Assembly: GCF_014650695.1 (NCBI RefSeq)
Contig: NZ_BMVL01000001.1
Coordinates: forward strand, 393,563 to 457,562
Reading direction: 5' to 3'
DNA: 64,000 nt
Origin: Streptomyces avidinii
GTDB lineage: Bacteria > Actinomycetota > Actinomycetes > Streptomycetales > Streptomycetaceae
The translations under genes and the position numbers were made by a program. Positions within the stretch are counted from its first letter, which is position 1. Every line of letters starts with the position of its first letter. Below are positions 34,370 through 42,213 of this stretch, in pieces. The notes under the pieces are model-generated. The model ran no database searches. It worked only from the letters and a program-made list of their open reading frames with translations, and was not told the DNA's origin.

Positions 34370-35464
34370 ATGACTGTCTGTGCCATCGAAATGACGACCA
34401 CGGCCGCGTTCACCATCGCCGCGGACGGGTCGTACGCCGCCCGGCTGGCCGGGGAGGGCGAGTCGCTCTACGCGGAGCGCTGGACCCTGGCCGGGCCCGA
34501 GGCGTACGCGGTACCGCTGCCGCTCGCGCAGCCCGAGGAGGCGGACAGCGAGGTGCTGCCGCTGGCCGACGGGCGGGTCCTGATCCACCGGCGGGTGGCC
34601 GAGCGGCACGCCTTCGCGCTGCTGTACCCGACGGGCGCCGCGAGCGGCCCGCGCACCGGGGAGCTCCAACTGGGCGGGGTGGAGGCACAGGAGGGCGTAC
34701 AAGTGCGCCTGCTCCCGCCGTCCCCGGACGGTTCCTGTGCCTTCGCCCTGGCCGCGGAGGACACCGTGACCACGGTCTGGCAGGTGGCCGGGGCTCCCTT
34801 CGGCCCGACGCCCGTCGCCCGGATCGCGGGACGCTGCTCGGGGGGCGTCTGGCTGGACCGGGCGGGCCGGCTGCTGGCCCTGGACCGCGAGCTGGACGGC
34901 ACCACCAAGGCCGTCGTCGTCGACCTGGCGCTGGGCGGGGTCTCCCCGCTGCTGCAGATCACCGAGGACAGCGACGACCTGCTGCTGCTGGCCGACCCCG
35001 ACAGCGGGCTGCTGCTGATCCGCTCCGACGCACCGGGCGAAGCGCGCCTCGGCTGGGGGGTGCTGGGCAGCTCCCTGCCCGTCCGCTTCCCGGAGTGCCT
35101 GGCCCGGCTGGGGGACGCCCGCCCGTTCGCGGTCCAGCCCGGCCAGGCCCTGATGCCGGAGACCTGCGGGGTGGCGCTGCGGCTGCCCGGGGGCGACGTG
35201 GGGCTGTGGCGCCCCGCCGACCGGCATGCCTTCCGGATCGGCGCACCGGCCGGGTGGCTCGGCGGCAGCGGCCTGTGGAGCCCGCAGGGGCGCCTGCACC
35301 TCCCGTACGCGACCCCCGAGGTGCCCTGCGGGATGGCCGGCTTGAACCTGCCGGTCGCCCCTCCCCCGCCGGTGGTCCTCGATCCGCCGGTGGTCCTCGA
35401 TCCACCTGCGGCGACCGTCCCCCGCCCGGTCCCCCTCCAGCAGGCACCGCTGGCCGGACGGTAG
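34370..35464 (+). CDS. Conserved hypothetical protein, 364 aa
   Basis: A large soluble protein (MTVCAIEMTTTAAFTIAADG at its start) with repeated strand-rich blocks such as VLPLADGRVLIHRRVAERHAFALLYP, LLPPSPDGSCAFALAAED and GGVWLDRAGRLLALDRELDG. This spacing resembles blades of a beta-propeller. The C-terminal 40 residues are Pro-rich with a short repeat PPVVLDPPVVLDPP. The start ATG at 34370 has GGAGGTG 8 bases upstream. No catalytic motif is recognised. A WD40/YVTN-like propeller is the best structural guess. Confidence 0.75.
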   Translation: MTVCAIEMTTTAAFTIAADGSYAARLAGEGESLYAERWTLAGPEAYAVPLPLAQPEEADSEVLPLADGRVLIHRRVAERHAFALLYPTGAASGPRTGELQLGGVEAQEGVQVRLLPPSPDGSCAFALAAEDTVTTVWQVAGAPFGPTPVARIAGRCSGGVWLDRAGRLLALDRELDGTTKAVVVDLALGGVSPLLQITEDSDDLLLLADPDSGLLLIRSDAPGEARLGWGVLGSSLPVRFPECLARLGDARPFAVQPGQALMPETCGVALRLPGGDVGLWRPADRHAFRIGAPAGWLGGSGLWSPQGRLHLPYATPEVPCGMAGLNLPVAPPPPVVLDPPVVLDPPAATVPRPVPLQQAPLAGR

Positions 35465-35495
35465 GACGGGAGCGCTCGGCGGGGAATGCCGCCTG

Positions 35496-35546
35496 GGCCG
35501 TCCCTTCCGGATCCTGCCGGTCCCGCAAGATCCGGAAGAGACGGCC
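35496..35546. terminator. Bidirectional hairpin terminator
   Basis: 18-bp arms at 35496-35513 (GGCCGTCCCTTCCGGATC) and 35529-35546 pair with one mismatch around a 15-nt loop. It lies between the convergent hypothetical gene (35464) and SDR gene (35546) and touches the SDR stop. A related sequence (TTCGGATCCTGCCGG) occurs at about 27278. Confidence 0.8.
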
Positions 35547-36487
35547 TAGGCGTGCTTGAGGCCCAGTACCTCGGTCGCGGCGAAGGTCTCGTTCGCCGGG
35601 CGGGACGCGTAGTGCGGGGTGAGCAGCTCGTCGAGCTCCTCGTAGGAGAAGGATTCCTTGGCCGTGTCGAACTTGGCGGCCACCTTCGGGCGTTCCATGA
35701 CGACGACGATCCCGCCGTGCACGACGAACAGCTGACCGTTGGCCCCGGCCGAAGCGGGCGAGGCCAGGTACCCGACGAGCGGGGAGACGTGCTCGGGGGC
35801 GAGGGCGTCCAGCTTGCCGTCCTGCGGGACCTCGAAGCCGGCGAAGACGTCCTCGGTCATCCGGGTGCGGGCGCGCGGGCAGATGGCGTTGGCCGTCACC
35901 CCGTACTTGGCGAGCGCGAGCGCGGTCGAGGTGGTCAGGCCCACGATGCCGCCCTTGGCCGCCGCGTAGTTGGGCTGGCCGGCCGAGCCGCCGAGGAAGG
36001 CCTCGGAGGAGGTGTTGACGATCCGGCCGTAGACCGGGCCGCCCGCCGCCTTGGACCGTTCGCGCCAGTGCACGGACGCGAAGTGCGTGGTGTTGAAGTG
36101 GCCCTTGAGGTGGACCCGGATCACCGAGTCCCACTCCTCCTCCGACATCGAGAAGACCATCCGGTCGCGCAGGATGCCCGCGTTGTTGACCAGGATGTCC
36201 AGCTTCCCGAAGCTGGACACCGCCAGCTCGACCAGCTCCCGCGCCTGCTCGAAGTCGGCCACGTCGCCCAGGTGCGCCACCGCCCGGCCGCCCGCGGCGC
36301 GGATCTCCTCGGCGACCTCCTCCGCCGGGGCGGCCGAGGCCTCCCCGGAGCCGTCCCGGCCCGGCTGGCCGAAGTCGTTGACGACCACGCTCGCGCCGAG
36401 CCGCGCGAGCTCGATCGCCTCGGCGCGGCCGAGCCCGCGGCCCGCGCCCGTGACGATGGCGGAGAGCCCCTCAAGTGGGAGTGACAT
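35546..36487 (-). CDS. SDR, 3-hydroxyacyl-CoA dehydrogenase-type
   Basis: A 313-residue SDR related to the dehydrogenase part of peroxisomal multifunctional enzyme (HSD17B4). TGAGRGLGRAEA forms the cofactor loop (14-25), VVNDFGQPG gives Asp at the end of strand 2 (NAD+ preference), and the active site is NTSSEAF with YAAAKGG. The C-terminal 60 residues extend beyond a minimal SDR (PKVAAKFDTAKESFSYEELDELL). It is third in the operon MaoC, alcohol dehydrogenase, SDR (gap 24 bp), which fits oxidation of 3-hydroxyacyl-CoA made by the MaoC hydratase. Its promoter carries a KstR-like box. Confidence 0.9.
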   Translation of the reverse strand: MSLPLEGLSAIVTGAGRGLGRAEAIELARLGASVVVNDFGQPGRDGSGEASAAPAEEVAEEIRAAGGRAVAHLGDVADFEQARELVELAVSSFGKLDILVNNAGILRDRMVFSMSEEEWDSVIRVHLKGHFNTTHFASVHWRERSKAAGGPVYGRIVNTSSEAFLGGSAGQPNYAAAKGGIVGLTTSTALALAKYGVTANAICPRARTRMTEDVFAGFEVPQDGKLDALAPEHVSPLVGYLASPASAGANGQLFVVHGGIVVVMERPKVAAKFDTAKESFSYEELDELLTPHYASRPANETFAATEVLGLKHA

Positions 36488-36511
36488 CCGTACGGTTCCT
36501 CTCGAAGCGGG

Positions 36512-37588
36512 TCAGAGTTCGATGCAGGTGCGCAGGGCCACGCCCGTACGCATCTGGTCGAGCGCGTCGTTGATCTCGGCGAGCTGCACCCGGTGCGTGA
36601 TCAGGCTCGCCAGGTCCACCCGGCCGGCCCGCCACAGCGCGATGGTGCGCTCGTAGGAACGGAGCACGTCCCCGCCGCCGTACATCGACGGCAGGATCTT
36701 CTTCTCGTCGAAGAAGAGCGAGAACATGTCGATCTGGAAGTTGTCGTCCAGCGCGCCCGCCCCGACGATGACCACGCTGCCGCCGCGGCGGGTCATCTTG
36801 TACGCGGTCTGCGCGGTGGCGGACTTGCCGACGACCTCGAAGACGTAGTCGAAGCCCTCGCCGCCGGTGATCCGGTTCTTGGCGTCGTCGAAGGCCTCCG
36901 GCCCCACGGCCTCGGTGGCCCCGAACCTCCGGGCCGCCTCGCGGCGCGATTCGACCGGGTCGACGGCGATGACCTGGGCCGCGCCCTGGACCTTGGCGCC
37001 CTGGATGACGGAGATGCCGACGCCGCCGCAGCCGATGACGGCGACCGAGGAGCCGGCCTCCACCTTGGCCGTGTTGATGGCCGCGCCCAGGCCGGTGGTG
37101 ACCCCGCAGCCGATGAGCGCGGCGATGTCGAAGGGCACGTCGTCGGGGATCGGGACGGCGCACGCGGCGTCGACCACGAGCTCCTCGGCGAAGGTACCGG
37201 TCGCGGCGAAGCCGAAGATGTCCCCGCCCGCGCGGCGGAAGTTGGGGGTGCCCGCGTTGACCAGGCTCGCCAGGCACAGGTGGCCCTGGCCGCGCTTGCA
37301 GGACGGGCAGTGCCCGCACGGCGGCAGCCAGCAGACGAGGACCCGGTCGCCCTGCTTGAGGGAGGTGACCCCGTCACCGACGTCGGCGATCACCCCGGAG
37401 CCCTCGTGTCCCGGGACGAAGGGGGCGGGCTGCGGCAGGACGCCGCTCATCGCGGAGAGGTCCGAGTGGCACAGGCCGGTGGCCTTGACCCGGATCCTCA
37501 CCTTGCCGGGGCCGAGGCCCACGGCCTCCATGTCGTCGACGACCTCCAGCTTGTCCTGGCCGATCTCGCTCTGCAGTGCTGCGCGCAC
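36512..37588 (-). CDS. Zinc-dependent alcohol dehydrogenase (class III-like MDR)
   Basis: A 358-residue medium-chain dehydrogenase. The catalytic zinc ligands are in GLCHSDL and PGHEGSG, and the four-Cys structural zinc loop is CGHCPSCKRGQGHLC (about 89-103). The NAD-binding Gly-rich strand is VIGCGGVGISVIQGAK, followed by VIAVDPVE, whose Asp indicates NAD+. The family includes mycothiol-dependent formaldehyde and other alcohol dehydrogenases. It is middle gene of the MaoC operon (58 bp after MaoC), so the natural substrate may be an alcohol or hydroxysteroid-like product of lipid breakdown; this is inference. Confidence 0.92.
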   Translation of the reverse strand: MRAALQSEIGQDKLEVVDDMEAVGLGPGKVRIRVKATGLCHSDLSAMSGVLPQPAPFVPGHEGSGVIADVGDGVTSLKQGDRVLVCWLPPCGHCPSCKRGQGHLCLASLVNAGTPNFRRAGGDIFGFAATGTFAEELVVDAACAVPIPDDVPFDIAALIGCGVTTGLGAAINTAKVEAGSSVAVIGCGGVGISVIQGAKVQGAAQVIAVDPVESRREAARRFGATEAVGPEAFDDAKNRITGGEGFDYVFEVVGKSATAQTAYKMTRRGGSVVIVGAGALDDNFQIDMFSLFFDEKKILPSMYGGGDVLRSYERTIALWRAGRVDLASLITHRVQLAEINDALDQMRTGVALRTCIEL

Positions 37589-37646
37589 GGTGCGGCTCCT
37601 TGGGTCTCGTACGGTCCGTACTCGTTCTCGGTGCTCGTTCTCGTGC

Positions 37647-38501
37647 CTACGCGTGCTCGACGACGGTGTCGGCGAGGACCGGCGCGTCGTCCCGTTCGAC
37701 GGCGGTCACCGACACCAGCACCCGGCCGGGCTCCTGCCACATCCGGATGCGCAGCGTCTCGCCGGGGAAGACGATCCCGGCGAAGCGCGTGCGGTAGGCA
37801 CGGACCCGGGAGACGTCCCCGCCCAGGACCGTGTCCACGACGGCCTTGAGGGTCATCCCGTACGAGCACAGGCCGTGCAGGATCGGCCGGTCGAAGCCGG
37901 CCAGCTTGGCGAACTCCGGGTCGGCGTGCAGCGGGTTCCAGTCGCCGGAGAGCCGGTAGAGCAGCGCCTGCTCCTCGCGGATGTGCCGCTCCTCGACGCG
38001 GTCGGGGGCGCGCTCGGGCAGTTCCTCCTTGGCGGAGGGGCCGCGCTCGCCGCCGAACCCGCCCTCTCCCCGTACGAAGATCTGCGCGTCGCTGGTCCAC
38101 AGCGGCCCGTCGGCGTCGGCCACCTCGGTGCGCAGGACGACGACGGCGGCCTTGCCCTTGTCGTAGAGGGCCGCGACCCTGGCGGTGGAGGTGGCGCTGC
38201 CCTTGACGGGGATGGGCCGGTGCAGCTCGATGGACTGGCCGCCGTGCAGGACGTTGGCGAGGTTGATCTCGATCCCGGGTGCGGCGAGGCCGCCCATCAT
38301 GGCCATCCCGGCGCCCGCGACGGTCGCGAAGCTGGGGAGGACGTGGAGCTTGGATTCGAGGGTGTAGCGCAGCTCGTCGGGGTCGGTGGCCGGCCTGCCC
38401 GCGCCGAGGCCGAGGTGGTAGAGCTGGATGTCCTTGTGGTCCCAGCCGATCTCCCCGAGGCGGGGGTCGGCGGCGAGGGCCTTGGCGGCATCGATCGGCA
38501 T
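37647..38501 (-). CDS. MaoC-type enoyl-CoA hydratase 2
   Basis: A 284-residue protein with two hotdog domains, as in the hydratase 2 part of HSD17B4 and the mycobacterial ChsH-type hydratases. The hydratase motif is in the second domain: YRLSGDWNPLHADPEFAKLAGF with D and H positioned for water addition, then RPILHGLCSYG. The start is ATG at 38501 (MPIDAAKALAADPRLGE) with AGGGAG 12 bases upstream. It is the first gene of the operon. Five phased GAAGAGC units, a KstR-like box and a TGAC-N5-GTCA palindrome lie upstream. Confidence 0.9.
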   Translation of the reverse strand: MPIDAAKALAADPRLGEIGWDHKDIQLYHLGLGAGRPATDPDELRYTLESKLHVLPSFATVAGAGMAMMGGLAAPGIEINLANVLHGGQSIELHRPIPVKGSATSTARVAALYDKGKAAVVVLRTEVADADGPLWTSDAQIFVRGEGGFGGERGPSAKEELPERAPDRVEERHIREEQALLYRLSGDWNPLHADPEFAKLAGFDRPILHGLCSYGMTLKAVVDTVLGGDVSRVRAYRTRFAGIVFPGETLRIRMWQEPGRVLVSVTAVERDDAPVLADTVVEHA

Positions 38502-38540
38502 GGGGATGCTGCTCCCTGTCGTTGGAGAACCGGGGCCGTT

Positions 38541-38592
38541 GAAGAGCCGTTTGAAGAGCTGTGGAAGAGCCGTTGAAGAGCTGTGGAAGACC
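38541..38592. repeat. Phased GAAGAGC repeats upstream of the MaoC operon
   Basis: GAAGAGC at 38541, 38553, 38564 and 38575, with GAAGACC at 38586, spaced by 12, 11, 11 and 11 bp. The array is two tandem units of 23 and 22 bp plus a partial third. Units face the same side of the helix, about 40 bp before the MaoC start. Confidence 0.85.
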
Positions 38593-38648
38593 TCGGTGCG
38601 GCCGTCCGCACCGTCGGCCGCACCGAGGTCGCATACGGGGGCCGGTTC

Positions 38649-38662
38649 TAGAACGCGTTCTA
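38649..38662. promoter_or_regulatory. KstR-type operator before the MaoC operon
   Basis: TAGAACGCGTTCTA fits the mycobacterial KstR consensus TNNAACNNGTTNNA at all fixed positions and extends to the perfect 16-bp palindrome CTAGAACGCGTTCTAG (38648-38663). A KstR-like gene is present at 58213. Confidence 0.8.
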
Positions 38663-38716
38663 GCTCCGACCGGTGAGGGAATGTATAACGCACGCCCCCG
38701 CACTTGGGAAGAGTCT

Positions 38717-38729
38717 TGACTTCACGTCA
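38717..38729. promoter_or_regulatory. TGAC-N5-GTCA palindrome, copy 1
   Basis: TGACTTCACGTCA lies 55 bp from the KstR-like box in the gap between the divergent MaoC operon and the gene at 38791. The same spacing recurs at 44375 and 51746, each followed by GAT on the + strand. Confidence 0.6.
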
Positions 38730-38790
38730 GATTGGCTGCGTGCGGGGCGTGTTGCCAGCCCGCCGACGGCCTGGGCCATACCCTGCCCGC

Positions 38791-39153
38791 GTGGACGAAA
38801 TGCCTGTTGATCACCGTGCGGCCCGCGCCCTGCGCGTCCTGCTGGAGCCACCGAATCCGGCCCTGGCGCTCCAGCTCGGCCTCCAGCCGGACATCGAGGT
38901 GGTCCGGGACCCCATGGCCCGGCCCGCGGTGGCCCTGGTGGAGGATCTCGCGGCCGTCACCGCCCTGCTGGCCGACGATCCGGAGTGCCGGGTGCTGGTC
39001 CTGACGGGCTCGGCGCACCCGGGCCTGGCGGAGGCCGCCCTCGCCGCCGGCGCGGTGGGACTGGTGCTGCGGGACGGCCCGATCGGGGACCTGGCAGACT
39101 GCGTCCGGCGCGCCTCGACGGGCGAGACGGTGGTGGACCCGGCCCTGGGATGA
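38791..39153 (+). CDS. Receiver-like protein without output domain
   Basis: A 120-residue protein that follows the beta/alpha pattern of a NarL-type receiver domain (ALRVLLEPP, VALVEDLAAVTALL, RVLVLTGSAHPGLAEAALAAGA, VGLVLRDGPIGDLADCVRRASTG). The phosphoacceptor Asp expected at the end of the third strand is not clear, and no helix-turn-helix follows. The GTG at 38791 starts it. It may be a remnant or a phosphorylation-independent pseudo-receiver acting with the adjacent sigma factor. Divergent from the MaoC operon. Confidence 0.65.
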   Translation: MDEMPVDHRAARALRVLLEPPNPALALQLGLQPDIEVVRDPMARPAVALVEDLAAVTALLADDPECRVLVLTGSAHPGLAEAALAAGAVGLVLRDGPIGDLADCVRRASTGETVVDPALG

Positions 39154-39244
39154 ACCCGATCGGATTCCGGTGAATCCTTTCGCGGTGCCCACGCCTCTTA
39201 TGCATGTGCCGACGCCGAGATCGGCACCTGACCCGGAGGTTGTC

Positions 39245-39340
39245 GTGATCACTCTTGTCGCCGTGGGCGCCGTCGTCCTGCTCCTGCTCTGCACCTGCAC
39301 CGTCCTCGTGGTGCGCCGGCGGAGCCGCTCCCGTGGCTGA
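39245..39340 (+). CDS. 31-residue single-helix membrane peptide overlapping the sigma factor gene
   Basis: GTG at 39245 follows CGGAGG by 5 bases. The peptide begins VITLVAVGAVVLLLLCTCTV, then LVVRRRSRSRG, one hydrophobic helix with a CxC and a basic tail. Its stop overlaps the GTG start of the sigma factor by 8 nt, so translation is likely coupled. It may be a leader peptide or a tiny membrane partner of the sigma factor. No homology is known to me. Confidence 0.6.
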   Translation: MITLVAVGAVVLLLLCTCTVLVVRRRSRSRG

Positions 39341-39893
39341 GTCGACCTGGCCCGCCGAGCCACTGATCGTCGCCGCGCAGCGCGGGGACCTCGACGCGGT
39401 CACCGCGCTGGTCTCCGGATCGCACCCGAACGTGCGGAAGTTCGCGTACTCGCTGTGCGCCTCCCCCGAGGACGCCGAGGACGCGGCCCAGGAGGCGCTG
39501 ATCATCCTCTACCGGCGGATCGGCATGCTGCGCGCGTCCGGCGCCCTGGCCTCGTGGATGTTCCGCATCGTCCGCAACGAGTGCCTGCGCCGGGCCCGGC
39601 TGGTGCCCCGCGAGCGCGCTCCGCTGCCGGACACCGGCGAGGCGGTGATGTCGGCGGAGGAAGAGGTGTTGGAACGCCTGGAGGCCGCCCGGGTGGCGCG
39701 GGCGATCGCCGCCCTCCCCGCCGACCAGCGGCGGGTGCTGATCATGCGGGACATCCAGGGCTACAGCGGCCGCATGGCCGCGGACGCGCTCGGGCTCAGC
39801 CCCGCCGCGATGAAATCACGGTTGCATCGGGCCCGCGCGGCCCTTCGACACACCCTTTACCCGACTCCTGGAGGCGACGATGCCGATCACTGA
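39333..39893 (+). CDS. ECF (group 4) RNA polymerase sigma factor
   Basis: A 186-residue sigma factor. Region 2 (about 25-85) includes KFAYSLCASPEDAEDAAQEALIILYRR and SWMFRIVRNECLRRAR. Region 4 (about 125-175) includes LPADQRRVLIMRDIQGYSGRMAADALGLSPAAMKSRLHRAR. The GTG start at 39333 overlaps the 31-residue peptide gene, and the stop overlaps the next gene (14 nt). No classical zinc anti-sigma gene follows; instead a small Cys-containing membrane protein is encoded, which may fill that role. Confidence 0.92.
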   Translation: MAESTWPAEPLIVAAQRGDLDAVTALVSGSHPNVRKFAYSLCASPEDAEDAAQEALIILYRRIGMLRASGALASWMFRIVRNECLRRARLVPRERAPLPDTGEAVMSAEEEVLERLEAARVARAIAALPADQRRVLIMRDIQGYSGRMAADALGLSPAAMKSRLHRARAALRHTLYPTPGGDDADH

Positions 39894-40149
39894 CGGCCCC
39901 GACTTCGCGAGCTCCACCCTGCCCCGACACCTGGTCCGCGGCGCGATCGGCCTCGGCGCCCTGGCCGGCTCCGTCGCCCTCCTCCCGCTCTACGGCCCGA
40001 TCACCCTGGCCCTCGCCCCGGTCGGTCTGCTGGCGCTGCGCGGCTGCCCGATGTGCTGGGCGATCGGACTGGCCCAGACGCTCTCCCGGGGCCGCCTGCA
40101 GCGGGAGTGCACGGACGGCCGCTGCGAACTGAAGGCGGCACCCCACTGA
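39880..40149 (+). CDS. Small cysteine-containing membrane protein, 89 aa
   Basis: Starts at ATG 39880 within the sigma factor coding end (overlap 14 nt), implying coupled translation. It has two hydrophobic segments (about 20-40 and 44-60), a CPMC motif near residues 56-59 and two more Cys in RECTDGRCELK. The CPxC motif and sigma overlap suggest a membrane redox or anti-sigma-like partner; this is inference. No family was recognised beyond small DUF2892-like proteins. Confidence 0.75.
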   Translation: MPITDGPDFASSTLPRHLVRGAIGLGALAGSVALLPLYGPITLALAPVGLLALRGCPMCWAIGLAQTLSRGRLQRECTDGRCELKAAPH

Positions 40150-40194
40150 TCCGGGCCTGCGGGCAGGGGCGCAAGTGTTCCGTCCCGGCCACCG

Positions 40195-40421
40195 ATTTTC
40201 ACCGGCAACGATCGTGACTGCGCCTGGCTGGACTGGAACGACCCGCACAACCCCAACGGCTGGAGCAGCCTGACCAGCGAGCCCTCCTGCAGCGGGATCG
40301 GCCTGGGGGAGTACCCCGACAGGATCATCAAGGCGCCGGCCGGCCATCGCTCAAGGTACGCCTGGCCGCCTACCACTCCGACTCGGCCGAAGTGAAGCAC
40401 AAGGACATCGAGAAGCTCTGA
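40195..40421 (+). pseudogene. Fragment of a secreted-type protein, frameshifted
   Basis: No intact gene is present. From about 40195 one frame reads IFTGNDRDCAWLDWNDP, HNPNGWSSLTSEPSCSGIG and EYPDRIIKAPAGH, typical of a folded, Cys-containing extracellular protein. It then shifts frame, and the neighbouring frame continues LKVRLAAYHSDSAEVKHKDI to a TGA at 40421. There is no start or signal sequence. It looks like a 3' remnant of a decayed gene. Confidence 0.6.
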
Positions 40422-40446
40422 CCGGGAGTGGGGCGGGCCGGGGCCG

Positions 40447-40962
40447 CTACGAGCCGTCGCCGGCCTGCTCCTGCCCGAAGGCGGCGAGGAGCTCGCTCTC
40501 GCCCGGGGCGGTGAACAGCCGCTTGGGCAGCACCACGAGACACGTCCGGCGGCGGGTGCGGCCCACGAACACGTGCAGCCGGGGCGTCTCGTGGTAGTAG
40601 CGCATCTCGTCCCACACGATCCGCTGCGACTCCTCGCCCCGGAACACCTCGATGCCCGTACCGTCCACCACGACCCGCTTCTCCTCGGCGGCCCTGCCCG
40701 TGCGGAAGCCCCGGCCCACCACCCACCGCGGCAGGACCACCAGCACGAGGAGGCCGTACGCCGCCGCGATCCCGAGGACGGCGGGCCGCACGGTGAGGCC
40801 GTCGGAGGACAGCGTCACGCCCGCCGCGGCGAGGAAGACCGTACTGAGGGCAGCCACCGCCCGGCCCCTGCGGAACAGTCCCGCCGCGCGGGCGGCCTCG
40901 TCGTACTCGTCCCTGGTCGGGCTGCCGGTGGCGCTGAAGGATGCCTCGCGTATCTCGCTCAC
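40447..40962 (-). CDS. YcxB-family membrane protein
   Basis: A 171-residue protein with two hydrophobic helices (about 32-50 and 60-80) and a C-terminal YcxB-like cytoplasmic domain (GTGIEVFRGEESQRIVWDEM, YYHETPRLHVFVGRTRR, LVVLPKRLFTAPGE). YcxB proteins are of unknown function in firmicutes and actinobacteria. The ATG at 40962 starts it. It follows the lipid operon thiolase gene on the same strand but 45 bp away with a different theme. Confidence 0.85.
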   Translation of the reverse strand: MSEIREASFSATGSPTRDEYDEAARAAGLFRRGRAVAALSTVFLAAAGVTLSSDGLTVRPAVLGIAAAYGLLVLVVLPRWVVGRGFRTGRAAEEKRVVVDGTGIEVFRGEESQRIVWDEMRYYHETPRLHVFVGRTRRRTCLVVLPKRLFTAPGESELLAAFGQEQAGDGS

Positions 40963-41007
40963 GGGGGCGGAGCCTAACGCCCCGCCCCCGTGGCCGAAAG
41001 CGCGTTC

Positions 41008-42198
41008 CTATCCCCGCCGCAGGAGGGTCACGACGGCCGCGCCGCCCAGCCCGATGTTGTGCGCCAGCCCCACCCGCGCCCCCGCGACCTGCCGCGGCCC
41101 GGCCTCGCCGCGCAGCTGCCAGACCAGTTCGGCGGCCTGGGCGAGGCCGGTCGCCCCCAGCGGATGGCCCTTGGAGATCAGCCCCCCGGAGGGGTTCACC
41201 ACCCACCGCCCGCCGTAGGTCGTGGCCCCGCTCTCCACCAGCTTCCCGGCAGCGCCGTCCCCGCACATGCCCAGCGCCTCGTACGTCAGCAGCTCGTTGA
41301 TCGAGAAGCAGTCGTGCAGCTCCACCACGTCGACGTCCTCGATCCCGAGCCCCGACGCCTCGTACGCCTGCCGCGCCGCCGCCGCCGTCATCGGCTTGCC
41401 CACCACGTCGATGCACGAGCCCGACGCGAAGGAGGCCTCCGTGTCCGTCGTCATCGCCTGGCCGACGATCTCCACCGCCTTGTCGTGCAGCCCGTGCCGC
41501 ACCACGAACCGCTCCGACACCACCAGCGCTGCCGCCGCGCCGTCCGAGGTCGGCGAGCACTGGAGCTTCGTGAGCGGCGCGTGGATCTCCTTCGCCGCCA
41601 GGATCTCCTCCACCGAGTACACGTCCTGGAACTGCGCGTTCGGGTTGTTCGCCGAGTGCCGGTGGTTCTTCGCGCCCACCATCGCGAGCTGCGCGGCCGT
41701 GGTCCCGTACCGCTCCATGTGCTCCCGCGCCGCGTTGCCGAAGATCTGCGCCGTGGGCGGGGACATCTCGAAGCCGTGGCCCGCGGCCATGATCCCGTAG
41801 TGCCGGGCCACCGGCGAGGTCGTGAAGTCTCCTCCGTCGGCGCCCCCGCCCAGCGCGCCGCGCTTCATCTTCTCGAAGCCCAGCGCCAGCACGCAGTCGC
41901 TGATCCCGCCCGCCACGAACTGCCGCGCCATCATCAGCGCCGTCGAGCCCGTCGCGCAGTTGTTGTTGACGTTGTAGACCGGCACCCCGCTCAGCCCCAG
42001 CTCGTACGCCGCCCGCTGGCCGGCGGTGGAGGCCTGGAAGCAGTAGCCCACCGGGACCTGCTCGACGAGCCCGTAGTCCACGCCCGCGTCCGCGAGCGCC
42101 GCCGTCCCGGCCTCCTTCGCCATGTCCCAGTACTGCCAGTCCCGCGACTCCGGCTTCTCGAACTTCGTCATGCCGACGCCCACGATGTACGACTTCAT
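41008..42198 (-). CDS. Thiolase (SCP-x/lipid-transfer type acetyl-CoA acyltransferase)
   Basis: A 396-residue thiolase of the SCP2/steroid thiolase group, which cleaves 3-ketoacyl-CoA. The nucleophilic Cys is in [10 protein letters not shown] near residue 83, the general base pair is in [11 protein letters not shown] and the second Cys/His region in [17 protein letters not shown]. The N-terminus [18 protein letters not shown] is standard. It is 15 bp downstream of the fused acyl-CoA dehydrogenase gene and shares its promoter with KstR-like and TGAC-N5-GTCA sites. Thiolases of this type act on branched or steroid side chains in other actinobacteria. Confidence 0.92.
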   Translation of the reverse strand: MKSYIVGVGMTKFEKPESRDWQYWDMAKEAGTAALADAGVDYGLVEQVPVGYCFQASTAGQRAAYELGLSGVPVYNVNNNCATGSTALMMARQFVAGGISDCVLALGFEKMKRGALGGGADGGDFTTSPVARHYGIMAAGHGFEMSPPTAQIFGNAAREHMERYGTTAAQLAMVGAKNHRHSANNPNAQFQDVYSVEEILAAKEIHAPLTKLQCSPTSDGAAAALVVSERFVVRHGLHDKAVEIVGQAMTTDTEASFASGSCIDVVGKPMTAAAARQAYEASGLGIEDVDVVELHDCFSINELLTYEALGMCGDGAAGKLVESGATTYGGRWVVNPSGGLISKGHPLGATGLAQAAELVWQLRGEAGPRQVAGARVGLAHNIGLGGAAVVTLLRRG

Positions 42199-42213
42199 GC
42201 CCCTGGTGTCCCT

